Assembly: GCA_035412805.1 (NCBI GenBank)
Contig: DAONVO010000049.1
Location: 1-16,454 of the forward strand
Direction: 5' to 3'
Length of the DNA: 16,454 nt
From: DTU018 sp029550685
GTDB taxonomy: Bacteria > Bacillota > Syntrophomonadia > Syntrophomonadales > Syntrophomonadaceae
The notes below the pieces were generated by a model that worked only from the letters and a program-made list of their open reading frames with translations, had not been told where the DNA came from and did not search any database. Of the stretch, positions 7,052 to 14,230 are shown piece by piece. Every line of letters starts with the position of its first letter. The stretch's first letter is position 1. The position numbers and the translations under genes are program-made.

Positions 7052-8185
7052 TTATGTATTACTTTTTAGTTCTTCTAACCGCACTGGTGATATGTATATT
7101 TCATATTCTTCTGATTCCGGTACCTTTTTATGGGTAGATTTTTCACTTTTATAGCGGTTTTTATGTTCTTTCAACTCCCGGTCCGCATCCTCGGGTAGTC
7201 TTATCTCTTTGGTCATCCAGTTATACAATACACTATCAACATATTCCAAACCACCGTTTTTAGTACGCTGGCACATAATTTGGCCGGCTTTCATTATCAT
7301 GGCATGAGAAAACCCCCAATCATAGCGCCATTTATAGTAAATATTGCGACGGGCTTCAGCGTTCATATCTATACCTGTAAACTTGCCGAATTCTATGACA
7401 TCGGGATCAAACTCACTTCGCGGCAGTTTACTTTTGGTCCCATCATCAACAAATTTCTTAAAATAGTTCTCTAAACCTTCTACACTGTTAACCGAATACT
7501 CCTTAAGGTCCTTGGCAATACTTGAAATATGGCGGGGATTATAAATATTTCTCTCGAAGCACATTTCCAGCATACATAGAAGGAATTCAGGCGTCATGGC
7601 CATTTCATCCAACCAACGTTTTAATTCATTGGCCATTTTTACACTCATTAGACTGCCGGTCTTTTTGGAAATAAAGTCTGCTACTTTTTTAAAATTGCCA
7701 TTGGAATTGGTCAACATCTCAGGAATATTACGATTTTTCTCTTCTTCCAACGCCAATTCCAACTGCTCAATTTTCAAGCGATACTCAGCAATAATATCTT
7801 CATTGACAGCTGTTTCGGATTTGGTCAGCAAATGATGATCACGGATAATTAATTCTTCCAGTTTGCTGAACAGTGGTTCCAGTCCCACCCGCTTATCCAT
7901 AAAACTACCGTTCCCGTGCAAACTAAGAAGAGACAATTTCTCCAAGCGATTTATAGAACGAGCTAGTTTCTGCTTGCTGATAAGAGGACACATCTGGAGA
8001 ATTTGTCCGACACTTACTCCACTTTGAAATAATGGTTTGGATTTTTCATAAGTATAAAATATGGCGGCATAGACACCTATATCCTCTATTGTGAGATCTA
8101 GTTCTCTGCCATAACAGAAGAGTACAGCGGGTATGCTGGCTTGTCCCCAGCGAAGAATTTCCACAGAAGCAGATAGATTATGCAT
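7052..8185 (-). CDS. DnaD/DnaB-like primosomal replication protein
   Basis: A 377-aa protein resembling Bacillus DnaB (the loader partner, not the helicase) and DnaD, which remodel DNA and bring the helicase to origins in low-GC Gram-positives. Residues about 5-110 look like a winged-helix domain, 125-152 form a charged coiled coil, and two DnaD-type helical domains seem to follow: about 165-245 (FISKKTGSLMS...) and 262-325. The second shows the signature aromatic pattern (YYKWRYDWGFS..., YVDSVLYNW). The C-terminal 50 residues are charged and probably flexible. The start ATG at 8185 has a GGGGGA about 8 bases upstream, and a promoter is seen at 8217-8245. A helicase paralogue comes next, so the two may act as a pair. 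Whether it is the main chromosomal DnaB/DnaD or an accessory copy cannot be told here. Confidence 0.82.
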   Translation of the reverse strand: MHNLSASVEILRWGQASIPAVLFCYGRELDLTIEDIGVYAAIFYTYEKSKPLFQSGVSVGQILQMCPLISKQKLARSINRLEKLSLLSLHGNGSFMDKRVGLEPLFSKLEELIIRDHHLLTKSETAVNEDIIAEYRLKIEQLELALEEEKNRNIPEMLTNSNGNFKKVADFISKKTGSLMSVKMANELKRWLDEMAMTPEFLLCMLEMCFERNIYNPRHISSIAKDLKEYSVNSVEGLENYFKKFVDDGTKSKLPRSEFDPDVIEFGKFTGIDMNAEARRNIYYKWRYDWGFSHAMIMKAGQIMCQRTKNGGLEYVDSVLYNWMTKEIRLPEDADRELKEHKNRYKSEKSTHKKVPESEEYEIYISPVRLEELKSNT

Positions 8186-8216
8186 GAAAATTTCCCCCAG
8201 GACTAGAAGTAAAAAA

Positions 8217-8245
8217 AGTATACACTGTCATGTCGTTTGCAACAA
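8217..8245 (-). promoter_or_regulatory. Sigma-A-type promoter for the DnaD-like gene
   Basis: Minus-strand -35 TTGTTG (8240-8245) and -10 TATACT (8217-8222) with a 17-base spacer, ending 31 bases before the start codon. The -10 matches consensus at 5 of 6 positions. It is the only good promoter in the 243-base gap after the nuclease gene. The rest of that gap (8246-8377) is AT-rich and shows nothing further that I can interpret. Confidence 0.5.
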
Positions 8246-8377
8246 GGAGTAAGATTATTGATTAGATTTTCAAAAAATATGATTATTAAAAATAAACGGC
8301 TGCCAGAGTTGCAGGCAATACTTTTAGGATATGTTTGTAGTTTGACTGGCTGATGTTTCCAGCAATAGCTTAGGACA

Positions 8378-8412
8378 AAGAGAAAGCCCTGCTGATTTTT
8401 GGACTTTCTCTT
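8378..8412 (-). terminator. Probable terminator after the beta-CASP nuclease gene
   Basis: AAGAGAAAG (8378-8386) pairs with CTTTCTCTT (8404-8412), extended by two G-C pairs after one mismatch, about 17 bases beyond the nuclease stop codon. The hairpin is strong but its minus-strand T tract is short and interrupted (TTTCTCTTTG), so efficiency is uncertain. Confidence 0.5.
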
Positions 8413-8428
8413 CTAAACAAAGGTTGTG

Positions 8429-10009
8429 TTAGTGTATGGCGGTCTGAATTTTTTTCATTTTTTCTATCAGTTCATCGTAGTCATTTGCCAGCCACTTTTC
8501 CTTAAAAAGATTATGCAAGCTGGTTCTCAATTCCAAATACATCTGTTCGGCCAGCAAAGCTTTACTAATTTCGTCTCCCATTAACTCCGTTTTAGGCTGG
8601 ACTCGATCACTGGGTGTTAGAATAAATTCATCCATCCAATCTGGAATATGGACCGGTACCCGTATTTCATTACGAATAAGTTCAGCCAGCACCTGTTGGC
8701 CCTGTTCTTCACCGTGTACCAGGAATATTCCTTTGGGAGCTGTGATGAAATGTTTAAGCCAGTTTATCAACCCAGCCTGATCCGCATGGGCAGAATAAGC
8801 CTCAATGCTTCGAATATCAGCTTTCACAGCTACTTGTTCGCCGTGAATGCGTACCAGTTTTTCTCCGTCAACGATACGCCTCCCCAAAGTGCCCTCAGCC
8901 TGGTAACCAACAAATAATATTGTGCACTCGGGGCGCCATAAATTGTGTTTCAGGTGATGTTTAATGCGTCCGGCATCACACATACCGCTGGCAGAAATAA
9001 TTATGGTGTTGCCCTGCACTCTATTAAGTCTAACTGACTCCTCTTGAGAAAGGGCAACCTTTAGGTTTGGAAGCCGCAGAGGATGATCGCCATTTGCCAA
9101 AATCTGGCTGGCTTCATAATCATAGTATTCGATATGCTTTTCAAAGATTTCGGTAGCAGCTATGGCCAAGGGGCTGTCAATATAGATATCAATACTAGGA
9201 TCCAGTTCACCGTTCTTATAGAGTTGATTTAAGTCATACAGCAGATCCTGGGTGCGTTCAACTGCGAAAGCTGGTATTATAAGATTCCCGCCTTTGGCCA
9301 TGGAATCTTTGATAACTTGATTTAATTGTTCTAAACGGTTATGAATTCCCTTATGGAACCTATTGCCATAGGTTGATTCCATAATGATATAGTCAGCGTC
9401 CTCTATTATAGTAGGGTCCTTGATAATGGGCTGGTTGCTATTACCTAAATCCCCGGTAAGAACTAGCTTTAGTGCTTTACCGTTTTCTTCCACCCACATC
9501 TCTATAATGGTGGAACCCAATATATGTCCTGCATCCCGCAGCCTTATCTTGACTGCCGGAGCCAGTTCAACAATTTCATCTTGCTGTAGATAACGGAACT
9601 GTTTTAGGGATTCCAGGGCATCATCTACCGTATATATCGGTTCAATCAGGAGTTTGCCGGCTCGCTTTAACTTGCGGTTTTTGCGCTCTACTTCACATTC
9701 CTGAATATAAGCTGAATCAGGCAGAAGAATACTGGCCAATTCCTGTGTAGGCTTACTACAGAAAATGGGACCTCTAAATCCATGTTTACATAACTTGGGG
9801 ACTAATCCAATGTGATCAATATGAGCATGGGTAAGGATCAGAAAATCAATTGAGGCAGGATCTACTACAAATTCTTTGTAGTTGCGTTCCTTTATTTCCT
9901 TGGGCCCCTGAAACAAGCCACAATCTACGGCAAACCGTGTTTTTTCGGTATCAATCACAAAGAAGGAACCGGTTACTGTGCGCGTTGCACCCAAAAAGCT
10001 AATTTTCAT
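8429..10009 (-). CDS. Beta-CASP metallo-beta-lactamase RNA nuclease (CPSF/Ysh1-like)
   Basis: A 526-aa protein of the bacterial YSH1/CPSF73-like family (COG1236 type), a predicted zinc-dependent endo/exoribonuclease acting in the cytoplasm. All signature motifs are intact: HAHIDH (61-66), DAGH (159-162, H161), the D of TGDLGN (185-190), beta-CASP motif A in ESTYGNR (E211), motif B region SASGMCDAGRIKHHL (339-353), motif C in YSAHAD (H408), and VHGE (H432). The last 65 residues form a charged helical tail beyond the nuclease fold. The ATG at 10009 has GGGGAGG 10 bases upstream; a TTG eight codons earlier is less likely. It is distinct from RNase J, which has a longer C-terminal domain. It follows a 158-aa gene by 55 bases and probably shares its transcript. 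Confidence 0.9.
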   Translation of the reverse strand: MKISFLGATRTVTGSFFVIDTEKTRFAVDCGLFQGPKEIKERNYKEFVVDPASIDFLILTHAHIDHIGLVPKLCKHGFRGPIFCSKPTQELASILLPDSAYIQECEVERKNRKLKRAGKLLIEPIYTVDDALESLKQFRYLQQDEIVELAPAVKIRLRDAGHILGSTIIEMWVEENGKALKLVLTGDLGNSNQPIIKDPTIIEDADYIIMESTYGNRFHKGIHNRLEQLNQVIKDSMAKGGNLIIPAFAVERTQDLLYDLNQLYKNGELDPSIDIYIDSPLAIAATEIFEKHIEYYDYEASQILANGDHPLRLPNLKVALSQEESVRLNRVQGNTIIISASGMCDAGRIKHHLKHNLWRPECTILFVGYQAEGTLGRRIVDGEKLVRIHGEQVAVKADIRSIEAYSAHADQAGLINWLKHFITAPKGIFLVHGEEQGQQVLAELIRNEIRVPVHIPDWMDEFILTPSDRVQPKTELMGDEISKALLAEQMYLELRTSLHNLFKEKWLANDYDELIEKMKKIQTAIH

Positions 10010-10064
10010 ATTATGAATAATCCTCCCCAACAATCCGTTGCTATATCTAAGGTATTAATATTAA

Positions 10065-10541
10065 TTATACCGCAACGATTTGCCGGGCGTCCTTCTTTTT
10101 CCCTAATTTATTATATTCCTGATGAAAATTAACTACTTCCATGCGGATAACTGATGGTTGGCCTTGCATAAAAGCCTGTTCAAGACTATCAAAACTAATG
10201 CGCCCAAATTCCCGCACTACTTCATTACTGTCCAAATCTTCGATTACTTCCCGGTACTTGTTATGCACCTGGTCAAATATGGTGTAATATAGTTGTTTTA
10301 TCTGCTGGACCCGTTTTTGTACCTGGGCTACATCAAAGTCATCCCGCTCTACTAAAAAAATAAGGCTGTGAAAGAGGTTGGCCAGTAGTTTGTTATGAAA
10401 AACAGCTGCCATTACCTCTCGGCGATACTGCTTGGTTAGAACATAACGCATGTATTCCATAACTTCTCTTTTTCCGGAAGGGGTCATGATTCCTAACATA
10501 TTTAAAAATTCAATTTCCTGAGCAGTCATCTCAGCAAACAC
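10065..10541 (-). CDS. Helical protein of unknown function upstream of the nuclease
   Basis: A 158-aa, mostly alpha-helical, soluble protein that I do not recognise. It is rich in aromatic and charged residues (EYMRYVLTKQYRREVM near 29-44, QQIKQLYYTIFDQVHNKYREV near 80-100), with no signal peptide, membrane helix or metal motif. I take the GTG at 10541 as the start because AAAGGAGG lies 7 bases before it; an ATG seven codons earlier (10562) has no good ribosome-binding site and would place that site inside the gene. The site is covered by a 12-bp hairpin (10546-10575), so translation is probably regulated. The gene lies 55 bases before the beta-CASP nuclease and may be a partner or regulator of it; this is a positional inference. 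Confidence 0.7.
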   Translation of the reverse strand: MFAEMTAQEIEFLNMLGIMTPSGKREVMEYMRYVLTKQYRREVMAAVFHNKLLANLFHSLIFLVERDDFDVAQVQKRVQQIKQLYYTIFDQVHNKYREVIEDLDSNEVVREFGRISFDSLEQAFMQGQPSVIRMEVVNFHQEYNKLGKKKDARQIVAV

Positions 10542-10545
10542 ATGA

Positions 10546-10575
10546 AAACCTCCTTTAACCATCTAAAGGAGGTTT
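10546..10575 (-). promoter_or_regulatory. Hairpin sequestering the ribosome-binding site
   Basis: In the minus-strand RNA, AAACCTCCTTTA (10575-10564) pairs perfectly over 12 bp with TAAAGGAGGTTT (10557-10546) around a 6-base loop. The 3' arm contains the AAAGGAGG ribosome-binding site of the GTG start at 10541, and the 5' arm carries CCTCCTTT, the same sequence as the 3' end of 16S rRNA. The stem would block initiation unless opened. A weak transcription terminator is the alternative reading, since four T residues follow. Confidence 0.6.
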
Positions 10576-10676
10576 CCACCTGTAATACGTAAATCCTTTA
10601 GTTAATTATCGTAATATTAGTTGGCATTTCCTATGTTTTCGCTGCATTTCAGCATTCAACTGCAAATTTTTGCTGC

Positions 10677-11852
10677 TTAAGCAACTCGATGTCGACGCAG
10701 AAAATTGCCCATCTTTTCTATGGCATTTTCCAGGTTGGAAATGCTGGCTGCATAGCAGCAGCGAACAAAACCTTCACCTACACTGCCAAAAGCGTTACCC
10801 GGTATCACTGCTACTTGTTCTTCCATTAACAGTTTTTCGCAGAATTCCTCACTGCCCATACCGGAAATTTTAATGGAGGGGAAACAATAAAATGCTCCTT
10901 TAGGTTCAAAGCAATCCAAGCCGATTTCGCTGAGTCCTTTAAGGATAATTTTGCGGCGATTATTGTAGTCAGCCACCATCTTTAGCATTTCCGTCTCTCC
11001 GTTACGCAGCGCCTCAATAGCTGCTTTTTGGCTCATAATTGGGGCACACATAATAGTATACTGGTGCACCTTGTGCATAGCAGAAATAAAATCCTTATTC
11101 CCGCAAACATAGCCAATTCTCCAACCGGTCATGGCATAGGCCTTAGAAAAACCATTCATAACCAAGGTACGATCACGCATTCCAGGAAAAGAAGCAATGG
11201 AAGCATGCTTGCCCTCATAGGTAAGCTCGCAGTAAATTTCGTCAGATATCACTATTAAGTCGTGTTTTTTTATAATATCAACCAAGGCTTGCAAATCCCC
11301 GGCTTCCATTATTCCTCCGGTAGGATTATTGGGATATGCCAGGACCAGAACCTTGCTACGGGGTGTAATGTACCTTTCCAGAATTTCAGGTTTCAAACGG
11401 TACTCATCCTGGTCGTAGGTTGGCACTGAAACAGGTTTTCCATAGGCCAGCACCGCTCCTGGAGCGTAGGAAACAAAGCATGGTTCGGGCACCAGCACTT
11501 CATCTCCGGGTTCCAGCAGCACTCGCAAGGCTAAATCAACTGCTTCACTTACTCCAATAGTCACCAGGACCTCATTAGCTGGTGAATATTCAACACCTAT
11601 TTTCCGTTTCTGATAAGCGGCGATTTCTTCCCGGAGTTCCGGCAGCCCGGCATTGGAAGTATACATCGTGTAACCTCTTTCCAGGGAATAAAAGCACTCT
11701 TCTATAATATGCCAGGGAGTTACGAAATCCGGTTCGCCTACTCCTAAAGATATGACTCCTTCGGTCTGAGACACCAAATCAAAAAACTTGCGTATTCCTG
11801 AGGGTGGTATAGACTTTACTACCGATGAAACATACTTGCTCATGTCATTCAC
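10677..11852 (-). CDS. alaT: Class I PLP-dependent aminotransferase, AlaT-like
   Basis: A 391-aa cytoplasmic aminotransferase, probably interconverting alanine and pyruvate with glutamate/2-oxoglutarate. Conserved elements are GVGEPDFVTP (37-46), the YTSNAGLPELREEIA block (64-78), YPNNPTGG (173-180), D204 and Y207 (SDEIYCELTYEG), the PLP lysine K237 in GFSKAYAMTGWRIGY, and R245. It belongs to the branch that includes PatA/AlaT-type enzymes; substrate cannot be fixed by sequence alone. The specific alanine assignment rests on context: the gene overlaps the Lrp-type regulator by four bases (GTGA), as in the B. subtilis alaR-alaT pair, and an alanine T-box leads the operon. The start is GTG at 11852; an ATG at 11843 is the alternative. 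No strong terminator follows unless the hairpin at 10546-10575 serves. Confidence 0.85.
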   Translation of the reverse strand: MNDMSKYVSSVVKSIPPSGIRKFFDLVSQTEGVISLGVGEPDFVTPWHIIEECFYSLERGYTMYTSNAGLPELREEIAAYQKRKIGVEYSPANEVLVTIGVSEAVDLALRVLLEPGDEVLVPEPCFVSYAPGAVLAYGKPVSVPTYDQDEYRLKPEILERYITPRSKVLVLAYPNNPTGGIMEAGDLQALVDIIKKHDLIVISDEIYCELTYEGKHASIASFPGMRDRTLVMNGFSKAYAMTGWRIGYVCGNKDFISAMHKVHQYTIMCAPIMSQKAAIEALRNGETEMLKMVADYNNRRKIILKGLSEIGLDCFEPKGAFYCFPSIKISGMGSEEFCEKLLMEEQVAVIPGNAFGSVGEGFVRCCYAASISNLENAIEKMGNFLRRHRVA

Positions 11853-12337
11853 GGGCTTACCACCAACCTTTTATCCTGCTGCGGTTCCTCAAACACAAAA
11901 TTATCCTCCTTATAACGCTTAAGTACAAAATGGGTAACAGTACTCTGGACCTGATCCAGGGTGGACAGTTTGTGGGAAACAAACCAGGCAACATCCTTCA
12001 TGGTTTTCCCTTCTACAATAACTGACAGGTCATAAGTCCCACTCATAAGGTAGACACAACGAACCTCTGGAAAGCGGCATATCCGTTCTGCAGTACGATT
12101 AAAACCAACTTCTCTTTCCGGGGTCAGTTTCACGTCGATCATGGCGGTTACTCCATCAACCCCGATTTTATCCCAGTCAATTATGGTACTGTAACCTAAT
12201 ATAACCTTGTCTTTTTCCAATTTTGCCAGGATTTCAGCTACGCGGCTTTCCTCCATATCTAAAATGGTAGCTATGGTCTTGATACTCATCTTGGCATCAT
12301 TCTCGATGAGAGTAAGTATCTTTTTCTCCAAATCCAT
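11849..12337 (-). CDS. Lrp/AsnC-family transcriptional regulator, AlaR-like
   Basis: A 162-aa DNA-binding regulator. Residues 1-48 are an AsnC-type winged helix (MDLEKKILTLIENDAKMSIKTIA..., ILAKLEKDKVILGYSTIID), and 60-140 form the RAM ligand-binding/oligomerisation domain (VTAMIDVKLTPE..., EVRCVYLMSGTYDLSVIVEG with the conserved G-x-Y-D-L). The ATG at 12337 follows AAGGAGG by six bases; codons upstream belong to the T-box terminator region. Its stop overlaps the start of the aminotransferase gene, so both proteins are made together. By analogy with AlaR it may sense alanine or a related amino acid and control this operon or others; direct evidence is absent. The operon therefore appears to carry RNA-level and protein-level control of the same pathway. 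Confidence 0.88.
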   Translation of the reverse strand: MDLEKKILTLIENDAKMSIKTIATILDMEESRVAEILAKLEKDKVILGYSTIIDWDKIGVDGVTAMIDVKLTPEREVGFNRTAERICRFPEVRCVYLMSGTYDLSVIVEGKTMKDVAWFVSHKLSTLDQVQSTVTHFVLKRYKEDNFVFEEPQQDKRLVVSP

Positions 12338-12371
12338 ATTTTTCCTCCTTAAAATATATTTATTAATAAAT

Positions 12372-12407
12372 AAAAAACTCATCCCTGCTAAAGGGACGAG
12401 AGTTTTT
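12372..12407 (-). terminator. Regulated terminator of the T-box leader
   Basis: Minus-strand AAAAACTC (12407-12400) pairs with GAGTTTTT (12380-12373), and an inner 5-bp stem (TCCCT with AGGGA) closes a five-base loop; a T run follows. The 5' half overlaps the sequence just after the T-box, as needed for switching with the antiterminator. Confidence 0.85.
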
Positions 12408-12611
12408 CCCGCGGTACCACCCTAATTGGCTTGTGCCCACTTAAACCCGGTAACGGCGGGTACCGTCTGATTTTATATGGTTACGCCATAGTACATCAGC
12501 ACTCCCAGGTGGCATTCATTGTAATCAGCTGCCGGTTTTCAGCTACCCCGGCTCTCTGCTTAGACTGATTCACAACTACTCTTCTGTTCATCGTGTTGTT
12601 TATAATAATTT
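12372..12611 (-). promoter_or_regulatory. T-box leader, probably alanine-specific
   Basis: A complete tRNA-sensing leader RNA in the minus strand. It has the AGTA-type element and AGAGAG apical loop of Stem I (AGAGAGCCGGGG followed by CTGAAAACCGGC), the specifier region GAAT-GCC-ACC, the 14-base T-box AGGGTGGTACCGCGG (12423-12409), and competing terminator and antiterminator stems. Aligning the specifier region with the glyQS leader pattern (GAAN-codon-A) puts the codon at 12513-12511 as GCC, alanine; UGC (Cys), one base earlier, is the less likely reading. Uncharged tRNA-Ala would favour antitermination and expression of the regulator and aminotransferase. The start of the RNA (about 12611) is inferred from the promoter. 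Confidence 0.92.
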
Positions 12612-12617
12612 GAATAT

Positions 12618-12646
12618 ATCCTAGCACTGCCGCAATCAACCGTCAA
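12618..12646 (-). promoter_or_regulatory. Promoter of the T-box operon
   Basis: Minus-strand -35 TTGACG (12641-12646) and -10 TAGGAT (12618-12623) are separated by 17 bases and sit just upstream of the T-box Stem I. The -35 matches consensus at 5 of 6 positions. The divergent small gene begins about 120 bases away on the other strand. Confidence 0.65.
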
Positions 12647-12766
12647 GTTATTAAAGAGCGTCTTTTCTACAGCGGCAATATCCGGAACAGTAGGTAAACT
12701 TTTTCTGAACTATTCTTTCTGCACAAGCATATTATTACTCTAGACTTTCATCCGGAGGTGTTAATA

Positions 12767-13063
12767 GTGGATACAACATTAACAAATGAGGAAAAGAAAA
12801 TAGCTGAACAGGTTGATAAGTATTTTCTCTCCAGCCGGATGACCTTTGCTGATAAGCTGTTTCATGCCTTGTTGATTGCCCAACATGATTTGGAGGCCCA
12901 CCATTACTGTTCAGAGGAGGAACACCAGCGTCTCCTTCATTACATTAGTATTTTGCAAGGAATACTACATAAGGTGCATAAGTTGGAGAAAACCAAGCTT
13001 AATGAAATAACAGGTATTTCTTCTTCAGCCACCGGTACTCCACTAAATAGCCAGCTGCCATAA
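12767..13063 (+). CDS. Small protein of unknown function
   Basis: The only complete plus-strand protein gene seen. The 98-aa product is unrecognised; it is predicted soluble and helical, with a charged His/Glu-rich middle (AHHYCSEEEHQRLLHY near 44-59) and a Ser/Thr-rich tail. I set the start at the GTG of 12767 because CCGGAGG ends 9 bases before it; a GTG at 12758 abuts that site and cannot use it. Its last 65 bases (12999-13063) are antisense to the end of the phosphatase-fold gene, so the two genes overlap tail to tail, and the low-complexity C-terminus may simply reflect this. It is divergent from the T-box operon. A TATTAT at 12730-12735 could be its -10 box, but no good -35 is seen. Confidence 0.65.
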   Translation: MDTTLTNEEKKIAEQVDKYFLSSRMTFADKLFHALLIAQHDLEAHHYCSEEEHQRLLHYISILQGILHKVHKLEKTKLNEITGISSSATGTPLNSQLP

Positions 13064-14165
13064 ATAGAAAAATTACTCCTCCTATGATGCGCTGCCAGCG
13101 AATTTTATTCTGCAGACCGGCAATAGTGTCTTCTCGTTGTCCGGCATATTGGAATATATTCTGCCTTTCTTCCTGTACAGCTATCAATTGTTTAATAGTG
13201 CGATAAAGTTCTTCCTGAGAATCAAAATACCTTTTCCAGGTAGCTATACGCTCCTTTTTCAATGCCTTTATCCAGGTATTCAGGACCGACAGTTGTTGGC
13301 GTGGTTCCACAGTCATAGCCTCGTATAGAGGAATTCCTTTGACATTGAAAGGAATCTTTAGACCTAACAGGTATGATAAGGTGGGTGCCACATCTAGCAA
13401 CATGGTATCAGTCATTACGGTGCCCGATTTACACCCGGGCCCATGCATTATAAGTGGGCACAAATTGCTGCTGGATGAACTGCGGGGAGAAGTAATAACT
13501 ATCAAGGTATTGTTCATTTCACCATGTTTTCGTAAATGATTCAACAGCTCGCCTATATACTGATCAACTTTGGTAATTGTCTGAGAATAAGTCTTTTGAT
13601 TCAGTGACAATAAGGCATCCAGACAATCATTTACATATATATAAGTAAAAAAAGGGCGATCATTCTGGAATTTCTTGATAGCCGCTTGAAATGCTTCCCG
13701 GTCGTTTCTTTGAGCATCTATTTTAATGAATTGGTCAGCACCGAGTTTTTCCAGCTTTCCTCCGGAAGCATCGATTATCAATACTTGTTTTTTGGTCCTG
13801 CGAATTTGATCCAATACTGATTCGACTTCCAGACTGTCACTGGCATTGATAAACTTGTGCTCTTCGGGAAAGGTTCCAGTAATAAGGCAGGCTTCTGAAG
13901 CTTCAATGGAATTCACTACAAATGACATGCTTTTCTTGTCAACAACACCTTCGCTGGCTAAAAAATTCATATTGGGAGTATAGGAACTTATAAAACCTTC
14001 GTAATTCAAACCATCTATGCTTATTACAAACACTTGGTGAATGGACGCCGGCGTCGTGGCTGTGCTCTGTCCGGTGGATTGACTTTCAGCCGCTGCCGAA
14101 TTTATAACTAAAAAGCCCACTAGTATAGAGATTATCAACGGCATACTGAACGGTTTACGATGCAT
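12999..14165 (-). CDS. Membrane-anchored alkaline-phosphatase-fold protein, probably inactive
   Basis: A 388-aa exported protein. It has a signal peptide or N-terminal anchor (hydrophobic 8-26), a Ser/Thr linker, an alkaline phosphatase/sulfatase/phosphodiesterase-fold domain (about 43-285), a charged coiled-coil (300-355) and a C-terminal transmembrane helix (about 357-375) with a basic end. Family landmarks are VFVISIDGLN (D51), SSYTPNMNFLASEGV (60-74), ITGTFPEEHKF (95-105) and DVAPTLSYLLGLKIPFNVKGIPL (258-280). However, the nucleophile position near 88 is Ile (NSIEAS), the usual TSDHG metal motif reads TSPRS (225-229), and the DxxxH site reads DCLDA (180-184). It therefore looks like a pseudoenzyme, or a very divergent member. 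The start ATG has GGGGGGA just upstream. It follows ubiB by 65 bases, probably in the same operon. Confidence 0.82.
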   Translation of the reverse strand: MHRKPFSMPLIISILVGFLVINSAAAESQSTGQSTATTPASIHQVFVISIDGLNYEGFISSYTPNMNFLASEGVVDKKSMSFVVNSIEASEACLITGTFPEEHKFINASDSLEVESVLDQIRRTKKQVLIIDASGGKLEKLGADQFIKIDAQRNDREAFQAAIKKFQNDRPFFTYIYVNDCLDALLSLNQKTYSQTITKVDQYIGELLNHLRKHGEMNNTLIVITSPRSSSSSNLCPLIMHGPGCKSGTVMTDTMLLDVAPTLSYLLGLKIPFNVKGIPLYEAMTVEPRQQLSVLNTWIKALKKERIATWKRYFDSQEELYRTIKQLIAVQEERQNIFQYAGQREDTIAGLQNKIRWQRIIGGVIFLFMAAGYLVEYRWLKKKYLLFH

Positions 14166-14168
14166 GGG

Positions 14169-14211
14169 TATCCCCCCTTATTGTTTCCTGTCACATATAT
14201 ATTGGGGGATA
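14169..14211 (-). promoter_or_regulatory. Inverted repeat covering a ribosome-binding site
   Basis: In minus-strand RNA, TATCCCCC (14211-14204) is complementary to GGGGGATA (14176-14169), with 27 bases between. The second arm is the GGGGGGAT ribosome-binding region of the phosphatase-fold gene. The stem is only 8 bp and the loop is long, so a regulatory role is tentative; it would allow lower or conditional translation relative to ubiB. Confidence 0.35.
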
Positions 14212-14230
14212 ATGTCAGTTATACCTGTGC

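Noticed and set aside
10542..10562. ATG at 10562 as start of the 158-aa gene
   Set aside because: It would put a perfect AAAGGAGG inside the gene and has only a weak, distant site upstream. It remains possible, as the hairpin loop would then include the start codon.
10576..10676. A terminator or promoter between the aminotransferase gene and the 158-aa gene
   Set aside because: Only short, weak inverted repeats (GCTG/CAGC, GCAAA/TTTGC) and no convincing -35/-10 pair were seen; nothing firm enough to list.
12758..12766. GTG at 12758 as start of the plus-strand small gene
   Set aside because: The GGAGG site abuts this codon, leaving no spacer; the GTG at 12767 has normal spacing.
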